Below are positions 52,166 through 62,391 of a stretch of 64,000 nucleotides of DNA, one piece after another; the first letter of the stretch is position 1, and the number at the start of each line of letters is the position of its first letter. The translations under genes and the position numbers were made by a program. This DNA is from CAINVV01 sp963663675 (lineage in GTDB: Bacteria; Bacteroidota; Bacteroidia; Bacteroidales; Prolixibacteraceae). The notes beneath the pieces were generated by a model. It was not told where the DNA came from, searched no databases, and saw only the letters and a list, made by a program, of their open reading frames with translations. The stretch spans positions 2,480,001 through 2,544,000 of the forward strand of contig OY760498.1 of assembly GCA_963663675.1 (NCBI GenBank), written 5' to 3'.

Positions 52166-52630
52166 TCAATGACTGGTAATGCCTTTTTCTGCAGCAATAA
52201 AACTGATCGCATCCCGGGTTTCCACCAGTACTTTGAATTCAAGTTCCGACAAGACCAATTTTGAGATGGAGCCATCCGTGTGAATGATTTCAAACCAGTT
52301 GGTCTTGTATTCCATGGATCTTACCTGACTCCATTCTATGGATTTCACTTTGGTCCACAGCCCTGTTTTTATTGCAATTTGCTCATTGTCCACGAGAACA
52401 AATGCAGATCCAAAGATTTTTTCGACCGAGTAACCCATTCCATTGATAATGCCGGTGATACCCTGCAGCGTTAATAATATCATCATTGGCAACTGGGAGA
52501 ATAGTTTTTCGCTGTCTCCTAAAATCCTAAAAACCAGGTATATTATGGGAATTAAAATAGAAACTATACCAATTACGAGTGTGAATTTTGACCTCTGTCT
52601 TTTGGGAATCAGGTCGATTTTGAGTTCCAT
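52166..52630 (-). CDS. Membrane protein with bacterial PH-like domain
   Basis: 154 residues. Two membrane helices (about 16-36 and 46-66), then a beta-rich domain (AFVLVDNEQIAIKTGLW, IEWSQVRSMEYKTNWFEI) that fits a bacterial PH-type fold, ending in a helix. Function unknown. No operon partner. Confidence 0.6.
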   Translation of the reverse strand: MELKIDLIPKRQRSKFTLVIGIVSILIPIIYLVFRILGDSEKLFSQLPMMILLTLQGITGIINGMGYSVEKIFGSAFVLVDNEQIAIKTGLWTKVKSIEWSQVRSMEYKTNWFEIIHTDGSISKLVLSELEFKVLVETRDAISFIAAEKGITSH

Positions 52631-52823
52631 AGATTTTAGGAATTTGGTTAGGAGAAATATTACTGGAAAGAAAACAAATACGAAAATAGGAAATTCCGGC
52701 TCTTTTTTTTACTCAGTTATCATCTTAGAAATCCTATTACAGTCCGGGCGTCCAGCCAAACACAAAATAAAAGCGCAGATGGAATACCTTCACTCCCGAT
52801 AGTAATAGCTAATTATCAATCAC

Positions 52824-55142
52824 TTATAATTTACTCAACTCCCCGTCGAAAGAATAGGACTTACCTTTTTGCGTATCGAATACCAATGATTTTTCGCCAT
52901 AACGCAGGGTACATTTTTGACCGGCTTTGGATAAAACCTGCAATTTTTCAAGTTTCCCTTTGTTCCAGCTGAAAGAAAGCTCGAATCCTCCCCGGGCACA
53001 GACACCTGAAATATTCCCGGCCGGCAGGGCATCTGGCAGTGCCGGCAGAACAGATATTTCGTTGAGCTGACTCTGCACCAGCATCTCAATCATACCGGCA
53101 GGTGCGCCGAAATTGCCGTCTATCTGGAATGGCGGATGGGCGTCGAACAAATTGGTATAGGAGCCACCGCCACCTGTGTAAACCACATTGTCGATCTGAA
53201 CCGGTCTGAACAGCAGTTTGACCATGTTATAAGCATGGTTCCCGTCGAGGAAACGGGCCCAGAAATTAATTTTCCATGCCAGGCTCCAGCCGGTACCATC
53301 ATCACCCCGATAGATCAGCGACTGGCGTGCAGCTTTCATCAGATCAGGCGTATCCTTCCAGTTTATTTCATTGCCGGGATATACTGCCCACAAATGGGAC
53401 ACATGCCGATGATGGTCCTCCGGATTATCCTTGTCTTCCATCCATTCCTGCAACTGTCCGTATTTCCCGATCTGATTGGGGGCGATCCGTGGCAGCATTT
53501 CTTTTAGCTTTTGGGCAAACTGCTGATCTGTCCCAAGTATTTCCGATGCTTCGATGCATGACCTGAACAAAGCCCTGATTATCTGATGATCCATCGTTGG
53601 GCCTGCCACCAGGCCACCATTTTCCGGTGAATTGGATGGTGTGCTGATCAGGTACCCGGTTTTTGGATCCTTCACCAGGAATTGGGTGAAAAACTCCGCA
53701 GCACCCCTCATCAAAGGATAAGCCTGTTCCCCAAGAAATTTCTGATCCCTGGAAAATAGGTAATGCTCCCACAAATGACGGCTGAGCCATGCTCCCCCAC
53801 TCACCCAAATGCCGTGATTGGAATGGTTGATGGGGGCAGTACCCCTCCAGATATCGGTATTGTGATGAAGCACCCAGCCGGTGGCGTTGTAATGTTCTTT
53901 TGCCACTACACTGCCGGTTTCAGCACATTCTGCAATCATCTTATACAGAGGCTCCTGGCATTCTGAAAGGTTGGTAATTTCGGCCGACCAGTAATTCATT
54001 TCCGTATTGATATTGACAGTCCATTTGCTGTCCCAGGGTGGTGTCAGCAGATCATTCCAGATCCCCTGCAGATTGGCCGGCTGAGTACCGGGACGGCTGC
54101 TGGAAATCAGCAGATAGCGCCCATACTGGATATACAATGCCAGCAACTGCGGGTCGTCCGCATCTTTCGAAAATGCAACAATGCGCTCATTGGTAGGAAG
54201 TTTAGATTTTTCGCTCTCCGTAAACCGGACATCAAACCGGTTGAACAATTTATGATAATCAGCCACATGACTTTGCTGCACCTGCTCAAATGATTTTGGT
54301 TCAATTTTTTGAAGCGCCTTCCTTGTCTTTTCTTCAGGATTACCACTTACATCCCTGTAATTTAAATAGTTAGTAGCTGCAGCCAGGTAAATTGTTGCAG
54401 TCTTTGCTCCTGTGACTGAAAGCTGATTTGCGTTTGCAGTGACTTTTCCATCAGTTGTAACCCTTACCTCAGCTACACCGCGCAATGCGCCGTCTTTAAC
54501 CTGAACTTTCAGGATCAGGCTTCGACCGGAAGCTTCAACGGATTTTGCTTCATGCAAAGCATCCATTCCCAAAGTAAAATTCAGCGCATTTGCCTGATCT
54601 GCAGTCAGCTTAATGGCAATCACCTGATCCGGGTTCGAAGACAAATATTCACGCGAATAATTAACTCCCGCCGACTTGTAGGTAACTTTGCAAAGAGCAT
54701 TTTTCAGGTCAAGTTCGCGATGATATCCCGAAATATCCACCTGCCCCGTAAAATGCAGGTTAAGATCGCCAAAAGCCTGGTAAGCTTTTTGTCTTGGCGG
54801 AACACTCATAAATTCGGCAAGAGCCAGATCTTCAGCTTCCTTTTGTTTCCCGTCGGCCAGCAGCTGCCTGATTTGTCCGAGGTATTTCGATGCGCCTTTG
54901 TGAGCATAATCGTTGGGGGCCCCTGTCCAGAGGGTTTCTTCATTGAACTGAATTTTATCATTATCAATGCCTCCAAATATCATCGCTCCAAGTCTGCCGT
55001 TGCCAATTGGCAAAGCTTCAGTCCACTTTTGTGCAGGTTTGGTGTACCATAACCGGAGGTTTCCCGGTTCTTCAGTTCCAAATACTGAACGGGGAAGGAC
55101 AGAAAAGATTAAAAGACTAAATACAATTCGGAAAATACTCAT
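52824..55142 (-). CDS. GH95 alpha-L-fucosidase / alpha-galactosidase-like, secreted
   Basis: 772 residues from the ATG at 55142 (MSIFRIVFSLLIFSVLPRSVFG, signal peptide). The opening WTEALPIGNGRLGAMIFG and QFNEETLWTG are GH95 hallmarks. Catalytic-region blocks: NINTEMNYWSAEITNLSE (the two Asn that activate water), WSLAWKINFWARFLDG and IDGNFGAPAGMIEML. GH95 enzymes remove alpha-1,2-L-fucose or alpha-L-galactose by inversion. Divergent from the GH127 gene, suggesting plant or host glycan use. An earlier ATG at 55199 adds residues before the signal peptide and is rejected. Confidence 0.94.
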   Translation of the reverse strand: MSIFRIVFSLLIFSVLPRSVFGTEEPGNLRLWYTKPAQKWTEALPIGNGRLGAMIFGGIDNDKIQFNEETLWTGAPNDYAHKGASKYLGQIRQLLADGKQKEAEDLALAEFMSVPPRQKAYQAFGDLNLHFTGQVDISGYHRELDLKNALCKVTYKSAGVNYSREYLSSNPDQVIAIKLTADQANALNFTLGMDALHEAKSVEASGRSLILKVQVKDGALRGVAEVRVTTDGKVTANANQLSVTGAKTATIYLAAATNYLNYRDVSGNPEEKTRKALQKIEPKSFEQVQQSHVADYHKLFNRFDVRFTESEKSKLPTNERIVAFSKDADDPQLLALYIQYGRYLLISSSRPGTQPANLQGIWNDLLTPPWDSKWTVNINTEMNYWSAEITNLSECQEPLYKMIAECAETGSVVAKEHYNATGWVLHHNTDIWRGTAPINHSNHGIWVSGGAWLSRHLWEHYLFSRDQKFLGEQAYPLMRGAAEFFTQFLVKDPKTGYLISTPSNSPENGGLVAGPTMDHQIIRALFRSCIEASEILGTDQQFAQKLKEMLPRIAPNQIGKYGQLQEWMEDKDNPEDHHRHVSHLWAVYPGNEINWKDTPDLMKAARQSLIYRGDDGTGWSLAWKINFWARFLDGNHAYNMVKLLFRPVQIDNVVYTGGGGSYTNLFDAHPPFQIDGNFGAPAGMIEMLVQSQLNEISVLPALPDALPAGNISGVCARGGFELSFSWNKGKLEKLQVLSKAGQKCTLRYGEKSLVFDTQKGKSYSFDGELSKL

Positions 55143-55387
55143 CTCAATGTATATTAGGTTCTTAATGAACGGTTTGAATAGACAGGAGTACTTTCCCATT
55201 TCAAAAGGATTTTTGGTCCGTAGCTATTCCAACAGATTGTTTATTTCAAAAATATCTCTTTTATTGGTAAATGAATAACATTGACCTATTTAAAGTACCA
55301 TCAACTAAATACTACCACATTAAAATAGTCTTTTTTAGCTGAAAATTGAATAAATTGCGGAATGAACCAAACATTGACTTTCAACCG

Positions 55388-57277
55388 ATGAAAAAACTAT
55401 ATTTTATTATTTTTCTGGGGCTTCTGGCAGCTTCCACAGTGGCACAGAAGTCTAAAAATGAACAAATTACTGTTAAACCGGTCATTGAAGATCAACTCCG
55501 GGTTGCCGATGCTGCCCTGGTACATGGTTTTGCAGGAGGTAAACTGGATGCTTCCTATCAAAACCGGATACTTGCCCAGGATGCAGATCGCCTGGTTGAA
55601 CCTTTCCGGAACCGGACCGAAACCAGTTGCTGGCAGAGCGAATTTTGGGGGAAATGGATCACCTCTGCCATTCTTGCTTACCGCTATCGCCCGGAACCAC
55701 AACTAAAATCTATTCTGGACAAGGCAGTTGCAGGACTCATCTCTACACAGACAAGTGACGGATACATAGGTAATTATGCGGATGGAAGCCATCTTAAAAG
55801 CTGGGATATCTGGGGGCGCAAATATTGCATGCTGGGACTCCTCTCCTATTACGACCTTACCAAAGAGAAAAATGCACTGCTGGCGGCCCGAAAACTGGCT
55901 GATCACCTGATGAAAGAGCTGACTGATAATTCTGTTTTGATAGTCACTCAAGGAAACCACAAGGGAATGGCTGCTTCATCTGTCCTGGAACCAATCTGCC
56001 TGCTGTATGCCCGAACCGGAGATAAACGATACCTCGATTTTGCTGAAGAAATTGTGCACCAGTGGGAAACACCGGATGGGCCTCAACTTATATCCAAAGC
56101 CAGTATAGATGTGGCAAGACGTTTTCCAAAGCCCAAAAGCTGGTTTGGCCCCGAACAGGGAGGAAAAGCCTATGAAATGATGTCTTGTTATGAAGGACTT
56201 TTGGAACTGTATCGCCTGACCGGTAATCCCACCTACCGGGAAGCCGTTGAAAAGACCTGGGATAATATACGCGAAAAAGAGATCAACATTGTAGGTTCCG
56301 GTTCGGCCATGGAAGCCTGGTTTGGCGGGAAAGATCTTCAAACCCTGTCGATTCTCCATTACCAGGAGACCTGTGTCACAGCCACCTGGATCAAACTCAA
56401 CCAGCAGCTTCTCCGGCTGACAGGAGAAGCAAAATATGCTGATGCAATTGAGCAGTCCTGGTACAATGCCTTGCTCGGAGCCATGAAGCCTGACGGATCG
56501 GACTGGGCCAAATATACGCCTTTGTCTGGTCAGCGGATGGAAGGCAACGAGCAGTGCGGCATGGGACTGAACTGTTGTGTAGCCAGCGGGCCCAGGGGAC
56601 TGTTCACCTTCCCGCTCACTGCCGTGATGTCGGCAAAAAACGGAATTCAGGTCAACTTCTTTGCTGATGGAAATTATGTTATGCTGACCCCCGCCAGACA
56701 GAAGGCTGAAATAGTCCAGGAGACGAATTATCCGGTTTCCGGTAAGATTACCATAAAATTAGTGCTTCCTCAGCCTGAGGCCATGACATTGCGTGTCAGG
56801 ATTCCGGAATGGAGCAAAGAAACCACCCTGAAGGTAAACGGGGAAGCAGTAAAAGAAGTGTTACCGGGACAATATACTGATATTCAACGCAAATGGAGCA
56901 AAGATGATTTGTTAACTGTTGAGCTGGATATGCGTGGAAGAGTGGTTAGGCTCGGCAAATTACCGGAGAATGTCGCCATTGTCCGCGGTCCGATAGTCCT
57001 TGCGCGCGACGCGCGACTGGATGGACCCTCCATGCAAGCATTGGTCACTCCGATGGCCGACAAAAATGGCTACCTCAACCTGGAGGCAGCCGGGGAAAAG
57101 CCAGGCATCTGGATGCTTTTCAAAGCGAATTTTAAACCTGAATCCTACAAGGAAGAAGGCAGTCAGCCAGTCTCACTGACCTTGTGCGATTATGCTTCGG
57201 CCGGAAATACAAATGACGAACATTCCCGGTTCAGGACCTGGCTACCCCAGTTAATCGATCCATCCAAAATGCCATAG
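55388..57277 (+). CDS. GH127-like beta-L-arabinofuranosidase (DUF1680), secreted
   Basis: 630 residues from the ATG at 55388 (MKKLYFIIFLGLLAASTVAQ, signal peptide). An (alpha/alpha)6 barrel with the zinc/cysteine catalytic set of this clan: YQETCVTATW (Glu-x-Cys) and MGLNCCVASGPRG (Cys-Cys, nucleophile pair). A beta-sandwich follows. It removes beta-L-arabinofuranosyl or related sugars. GH127 versus the related GH146 cannot be separated by eye. Divergent partner of the GH95 gene with 245 bp between starts. Confidence 0.88.
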   Translation: MKKLYFIIFLGLLAASTVAQKSKNEQITVKPVIEDQLRVADAALVHGFAGGKLDASYQNRILAQDADRLVEPFRNRTETSCWQSEFWGKWITSAILAYRYRPEPQLKSILDKAVAGLISTQTSDGYIGNYADGSHLKSWDIWGRKYCMLGLLSYYDLTKEKNALLAARKLADHLMKELTDNSVLIVTQGNHKGMAASSVLEPICLLYARTGDKRYLDFAEEIVHQWETPDGPQLISKASIDVARRFPKPKSWFGPEQGGKAYEMMSCYEGLLELYRLTGNPTYREAVEKTWDNIREKEINIVGSGSAMEAWFGGKDLQTLSILHYQETCVTATWIKLNQQLLRLTGEAKYADAIEQSWYNALLGAMKPDGSDWAKYTPLSGQRMEGNEQCGMGLNCCVASGPRGLFTFPLTAVMSAKNGIQVNFFADGNYVMLTPARQKAEIVQETNYPVSGKITIKLVLPQPEAMTLRVRIPEWSKETTLKVNGEAVKEVLPGQYTDIQRKWSKDDLLTVELDMRGRVVRLGKLPENVAIVRGPIVLARDARLDGPSMQALVTPMADKNGYLNLEAAGEKPGIWMLFKANFKPESYKEEGSQPVSLTLCDYASAGNTNDEHSRFRTWLPQLIDPSKMP

Positions 57278-57538
57278 CCAGATGCAAAGGAATCGCATTT
57301 CAATTTAATATTGTTTATTGTTCTGCCAAAGACTTCTGTAAAGACTGAGCTGAAGTTATTCAGAATTATTCTAAAGTATTAACTTGTTAAAACGCGGCGA
57401 TGAACAATTTTACCGGGTATTTATCATTGTGAAAATCTTCCGAAAACGGATATGAGATTCAACATCAAATAATAAAAGTATTTGATTAATTATCAAAACC
57501 TTAATAATAAGACTGTATAATATTTAAATATCAATTAA

Positions 57539-58219
57539 TCAGCCAAATCTGTATCCAATGCCTGATTCGGTGTGAAGCAATGAAGGTTTGGAAGGATTGT
57601 CTTCAATTTTTTTCCTCAACTGGGCAATAAAAACCCTGAGGTATTGGGTTTGCTCCAGGTAACCCATTCCCCAAATTTCTTTCAGAATGTACTGATGGGT
57701 CAGCACTCTGCCTTCATTTTTTGCCAGGAGAGCCAGGAGTGAAAATTCAGTTGAGGTAAGTTTTAACAGCTCATTTTTCTTTTTTACCAGGTGGCTGGCC
57801 AGGTCAAATTGCAGGTCGCCAACAGTCAGTACCGGACCTTCAGCAGAATCCGTGCTCTGCCTAATTGCAACCCTGATCCGGGCCAGCAGCTCACCTGTCC
57901 TGAAGGGTTTTGTCAGGTAATCATTAGCCCCATGATCCAGGGCTCGGATGATGTCGTCCTCAGAACTTCTCACCGAAAGGATGATGATGGGTTTCTGGTA
58001 CCACTCCCTGAGTTTTTTAAGGATCTCAATTCCATCGGCATCCGGAAGGCCAAGATCCAGCAGAATCAAAACAGGATGGACTGTAGCAGCATGAATCAGT
58101 CCGTCCTTGCCCGTTGCAGCTTCTGAAATTTTATAGCCATTCGCTGACAGGGTGATTTCGAGCAATCGCCGTATCTGAACCTCATCATCAATAATTAGTA
58201 TTGTATCTGAATTGGTCAT
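57539..58219 (-). CDS. kdpE: KdpE response regulator
   Basis: 226 residues, receiver domain with phospho-Asp55 (LILLDLGLPDADG) and acidic pair DDE near 11-13. C-terminal OmpR-type winged helix (ELLKLTSTEFSLLALLAKNEG; YLRVFIAQLRKKIEDNP). Partner of KdpD in the K+ limitation response. Overlaps kdpD by 4 nt at its start. Normal length. Confidence 0.96.
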   Translation of the reverse strand: MTNSDTILIIDDEVQIRRLLEITLSANGYKISEAATGKDGLIHAATVHPVLILLDLGLPDADGIEILKKLREWYQKPIIILSVRSSEDDIIRALDHGANDYLTKPFRTGELLARIRVAIRQSTDSAEGPVLTVGDLQFDLASHLVKKKNELLKLTSTEFSLLALLAKNEGRVLTHQYILKEIWGMGYLEQTQYLRVFIAQLRKKIEDNPSKPSLLHTESGIGYRFG

Positions 58220-60900
58220 ACGTCCTCGATTTTTTTGTGATTAAAATCTGAAATTTTTAACGGAATCTTAATAATAAATATTGCCCCGCCATTTTTTCTG
58301 TTCTCCACCGCAATTGTACCTCCCATTGCGTTGACAAAACCTTTCACAATAGATAAACCCAAGCCCGTACCCCCTGCTTTTGCATCCTTGCCCCGATAAA
58401 ATTTATCGAACACAAAATTCAATTCCGATTCATTAAAGCCAGGACCCCGGTCCATTACCTGCAGATTGAGATTGCCATAGTCATAGAATATTTTCAACCT
58501 GATTATGCTTCCTGCAGGTGCATTTTGTGTAGAATTCAAAATCAGGTTATGAAGCACCTGCTCAATCAGGCCAAAGTCAATTTTTACCACAGGAATATCC
58601 GATGGAATAACTGTCGAAAATTTGAATGGTTTTAATTCAGTAACAAGTGATTCTGCAACATTGTTGGCAATATCATGTACGTCACACCAGTCAGGCCGGG
58701 AAGTGATATGACCGGATTCGAGCCTCGACATATTCAGCAAATTTTCAATCAGCGTATTGAGCCTGATTGATGCAACACTAATTTCGTAATAAAGTGCCTG
58801 CCTTGTTTCATCCGGATAGTTCTGCGACCGGAGTGTATCTGACGCTCCAAGAATTGTGGCGACAGGCGTTCTTAACTCGTGTGAAATGGAATTAAAAAGA
58901 GTCTTGTACAACTTTTCAGATTCACTCAGGATATAATTATTCTTCGCGGCATTGCGCAGAAATTCCCTTTCATATTTGCCGGATATTTGCGAAAGAAATG
59001 CATCCCTGAACTCATCTTCTCCCTGGGTAAAAATTTTGTGCAACTCAAGTGCTATTACGCCAATATTACCTGTATTCCCCAAAAGCGGATAAAAAGTATA
59101 GGATCCTGAGGGTAATGTATCAGTAAATTTTCCGGCAACCGTAGAATTTTTGAAAACCCAGTTCGCGATGCTGAAATCATTTTCTGACAGTTGGATACCT
59201 GATCCATCCTGAATTTTATTATCCAGACGATTATACTCCGTCTTTAAGATGATAGCAGAATCGAGGTTAAAGTATTTCCTGACATATTTAGACGCAATTC
59301 CTGAGACCTCGTCCATTCCAGATGCCGTATTCAGCTCTTTGGTAAGCTGGTAAAGAGCTTGTGTGCGTTCTTCCCGAATCCTGATTTTTTGTTCCTGGCA
59401 CCGTACCCTTGATGTAAGTATTCCATTCAATAATGCAATGAGGAAAAACATAATCAGCATTAACACATCTTCGGGCTTGTCGATATGTAATGTAAACTGG
59501 GGTGGTATAAAAAAATAGTCCCAGATTACGGCACTAAATCCGGCAGCCAGCAGAATGGGTCCGGACCCATAGAAAATTGCCAGGGTTGAAACAAGAAACA
59601 GCAAGCCAAATGAAACAACCTGGTATCCAAGGTAGTCCTTAACCAGGTAAAATGATGCTGAGGTAAGAAAAACCAGTAAAGTGACGATCAGATATTCTCT
59701 TAAGCTTGAAGTAAAGGATGGAACGAATACTTTCTCTTTGTACCTTCCTTTGGCCTGGGTGTCAGAGCCAAGGATATACACATCAATACTACCGCTGTAG
59801 CGAATCAGCCGGTTGACAAAATTCCCAAGACGAAACATTGTAAGCAGGTTCCGTACGCGGGGTTTCCCGACAATGATATGCGTGACATTTTCTTTTTGAG
59901 CGAATTCGACAATTGCGCTAACAATGTCATAATTAGTTATTATCCTAACTTTTATGCCCAACTGTTTTGCCAGGTTAATGTTTTTGGTGAGTTGCTCATT
60001 CTCTTTAATGGTCAGACGATGTGATGATTCCACATATAATCCCTGTATGGTGGCACCCATAGCATAGGAGAGATTTTTTGCCCAGCGGAGTAACCTCGAA
60101 GACTGGACACCGTAATCAATGGCCACCAAAAGATTTGATCCTGATTTCCAGGGTCCCCTGATTCGCTTGGCCTGCATATAATCATGCAGCTGTTTGTCGA
60201 CCCTTTCGGCCACTAACCTCAGTGCCATTTCACGAAGAGCCGTAATGTTACCCTTCCTGAAAAAATTAAGGATAGCTTCCTTTGATCTTTCAGGCGTATA
60301 AACTTTCCCTTCAGACAATCGCTTCAGCAGTTCATCCGGGCTCAGATCAACCAATTCAACTTCATCTGCATTTTCGAAGATTTCATCAGTAAGTGTTTCA
60401 CGAACAGTTATTCCGGTTATTTGTGCAACAGTTTCCGACTGGCTTTCAAGGTGCTGTACATTAACTGTAGTGTATACACTAATTCCGTTTTCAAGAATTT
60501 CAAGAACATCCTGGTAGCGTTTGGTATGGCGACTTCCCGGGGCATTTGTATGGGCCAGCTCATCGACAAGAACTATCTCTGGTTTTCGGGCCAAAATACC
60601 ATCCAGATCCATTTCCTCCACTACAGAAGATTTGTATTTCAGGCCGATGCGATTTATTACTTCTAAACCTTCAACAAGTTGAGCAGTTTCCTTGCGGTTA
60701 TGAGTTTCTACAAATCCGATGATAATGTCACAACCTTTTTGTTTTTCGACTTTGGCCGCCTGCAGCATGGTATAGGTTTTACCCACACCCGCACACATAC
60801 CAAAGAATATCTTCAATTTTCCCTTTTTGCTCCTCTCCTCTTGCTGAATGATAGAGGCTAAAAGTTCATCCGGATCTGGACGGTAATTCGGAACATCCAT
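58216..60900 (-). CDS. kdpD: KdpD sensor histidine kinase
   Basis: 894 residues from the ATG at 60900 (MDVPNYRPDP). Domain order: KdpD ATP-binding domain with Walker A GMCAGVGKTYT (about 34-44), a USP-like domain, four membrane helices (about 400-510), a GAF-like region, HisKA (FNSISHELRTPVAT), N box LHNLILNSTQN and G box GGTGLGLSIVKGF. It senses K+/turgor and phosphorylates KdpE. The ATG at 60930 would overlap the upstream gene and is less likely. Confidence 0.95.
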   Translation of the reverse strand: MDVPNYRPDPDELLASIIQQEERSKKGKLKIFFGMCAGVGKTYTMLQAAKVEKQKGCDIIIGFVETHNRKETAQLVEGLEVINRIGLKYKSSVVEEMDLDGILARKPEIVLVDELAHTNAPGSRHTKRYQDVLEILENGISVYTTVNVQHLESQSETVAQITGITVRETLTDEIFENADEVELVDLSPDELLKRLSEGKVYTPERSKEAILNFFRKGNITALREMALRLVAERVDKQLHDYMQAKRIRGPWKSGSNLLVAIDYGVQSSRLLRWAKNLSYAMGATIQGLYVESSHRLTIKENEQLTKNINLAKQLGIKVRIITNYDIVSAIVEFAQKENVTHIIVGKPRVRNLLTMFRLGNFVNRLIRYSGSIDVYILGSDTQAKGRYKEKVFVPSFTSSLREYLIVTLLVFLTSASFYLVKDYLGYQVVSFGLLFLVSTLAIFYGSGPILLAAGFSAVIWDYFFIPPQFTLHIDKPEDVLMLIMFFLIALLNGILTSRVRCQEQKIRIREERTQALYQLTKELNTASGMDEVSGIASKYVRKYFNLDSAIILKTEYNRLDNKIQDGSGIQLSENDFSIANWVFKNSTVAGKFTDTLPSGSYTFYPLLGNTGNIGVIALELHKIFTQGEDEFRDAFLSQISGKYEREFLRNAAKNNYILSESEKLYKTLFNSISHELRTPVATILGASDTLRSQNYPDETRQALYYEISVASIRLNTLIENLLNMSRLESGHITSRPDWCDVHDIANNVAESLVTELKPFKFSTVIPSDIPVVKIDFGLIEQVLHNLILNSTQNAPAGSIIRLKIFYDYGNLNLQVMDRGPGFNESELNFVFDKFYRGKDAKAGGTGLGLSIVKGFVNAMGGTIAVENRKNGGAIFIIKIPLKISDFNHKKIEDV

Positions 60901-60904
60901 AATC

Positions 60905-61795
60905 TTATAATTTTTCTTCGAGCTTGACAATCAGTTCGTCAGCATCGGTTTCAATATTTTTAAGCCTGGTTAAAATATTTTTCAGTTCATAGATCTCGCT
61001 TATTAACAAAACCTTTACTGATTCTACGGGTTCAGTTAACAAAGCTTTATTTTCATTTTGAATCAATTTCTCAGCCATCTCGTTAATGACAACTGAAATT
61101 TCGGAAAATTTATCCGAACTGTCAAAATCTAGCCGATACTCATAATTACCCGACCCAATTTTTTTTATCCCATCATACAACTGGTTAAATCGTTCATTGG
61201 AGTATGCGGAAAAACTATACGAATAGAACAGTGCTATAATAAAACACAATGTTGCAATAATGGACATTTGTGTCATTGCATCCTGCGATGATATTTTCGT
61301 ATGATCTGTTTTTACTACAATGGCTTTACCATTCATTTGCGATAAATGTGTCAATTGACCGTATAATAAACCATACATATTTTGCAGGGAGAAAACCTTT
61401 TTCGCCGAAAGAGGCGATTCCATATATTTGAGAACTGAATCTCCGTATTCTTTTAATCCAGTTTCAATTTCTGCCACCAGTTCAGCTTCCCCGGGTTCAG
61501 TGATATTTTTTTTCTCAGACTGAAAAGATTCACCTACTACTTTAAGTTCATCTTTGAGAATCCGGGTATTCAAATTGCTGTTGGATATAAAACTCTTGGC
61601 AATTTCCTGGTTCATCTTAGTTAATCCCTCTGCCATATCCTGCGAATAGACAACAGAAAGATAATTCTCTTTCAGAATAGCGTCGGTTTCGTTCGACACT
61701 TTATTCATGTAATAAGCAGAGAATATTGATAACGCCAGAATGATCAGGAGAAAAACCATCCCGGTAGAAAATTTTGAGCGAATAGAAATTTTCAT
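60905..61795 (-). CDS. Kdp-linked membrane protein: periplasmic four-helix sensor plus HAMP, no kinase
   Basis: 296 residues. Two membrane helices (about 8-28 and 175-195) frame a helical periplasmic domain (AYYMNKVSNETDAILKENYL; EAELVAEIETGLKEYGD), as in 4HB-MCP sensors. A HAMP-like segment follows (QLYDGIKKIGSGNYEYRLD), and then only a coiled coil, with no kinase or methyl-accepting tail. It overlaps kdpC by 4 nt and precedes kdpD by 4 bp, so it is part of the kdp unit. It may feed a signal into KdpD (inference). Confidence 0.75.
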   Translation of the reverse strand: MKISIRSKFSTGMVFLLIILALSIFSAYYMNKVSNETDAILKENYLSVVYSQDMAEGLTKMNQEIAKSFISNSNLNTRILKDELKVVGESFQSEKKNITEPGEAELVAEIETGLKEYGDSVLKYMESPLSAKKVFSLQNMYGLLYGQLTHLSQMNGKAIVVKTDHTKISSQDAMTQMSIIATLCFIIALFYSYSFSAYSNERFNQLYDGIKKIGSGNYEYRLDFDSSDKFSEISVVINEMAEKLIQNENKALLTEPVESVKVLLISEIYELKNILTRLKNIETDADELIVKLEEKL

Positions 61796-62391
61796 GGCTT
61801 ACTAATTTTATTTATTTCATCCAGCTTCAGATTTAGCATTAACACATTAATTCGTTGCTCTCCCAGTATCAAGTATTGAGGTGATTGAGACAATTCTGCA
61901 ATGGACTGCAGGAGTAGTTGTTTCTTGCTAGCATCAAATTGCCTGATTTTGGCAATACGATCTACCTGCAATAATGCAGCGTTGGGTGAAATATGAGGAT
62001 CAAGGCCGCTGGCAGAATTGAAAATCATTTCTGATGGTATTTCAGAAATGGTTTTCAATTGGTTAAACACGATAAATTGTTTTTTTAATGAGTCTACAGA
62101 ATGTTTCAATCTGGCATTTGTTAAACCAAGATTTGAGCCTCCTGAAGGTAATGGATTATAAGATATGGCAGATGGCCGTGAAGAAAAATAAATGGCACTA
62201 TCAAAACGCTGGCCAATCAATTCGCTGCCAACAATTTTATTATTCTTTACAATTAAACTTCCATTTGCCTTTGTGGGGAAGGTAATTTGAGCGATCCCTG
62301 TTACAAATAACGGATATATGACACCTGTTAATACAGTAAAGAAGAGGAAGATTTTTAAAGATATGATAAGTGTTTTCATATTTTGAAGCAT
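61792..62391 (-). CDS. kdpC: Potassium-transporting ATPase subunit C
   Basis: 199 residues, one N-terminal membrane helix (LIISLKIFLFFTVLTGVIYPLFV). KdpC motifs: IVGSELIGQRFDSAIYFSSRPSA and SASGLDPHISPNAALLQVDRIA. It stabilises the KdpFABC pump. Its ATG shares a base with the kdpB stop (TAATG), so the pair is translationally coupled. A later Met (62379) is an alternative start. Confidence 0.95.
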   Translation of the reverse strand: MLQNMKTLIISLKIFLFFTVLTGVIYPLFVTGIAQITFPTKANGSLIVKNNKIVGSELIGQRFDSAIYFSSRPSAISYNPLPSGGSNLGLTNARLKHSVDSLKKQFIVFNQLKTISEIPSEMIFNSASGLDPHISPNAALLQVDRIAKIRQFDASKKQLLLQSIAELSQSPQYLILGEQRINVLMLNLKLDEINKISKP

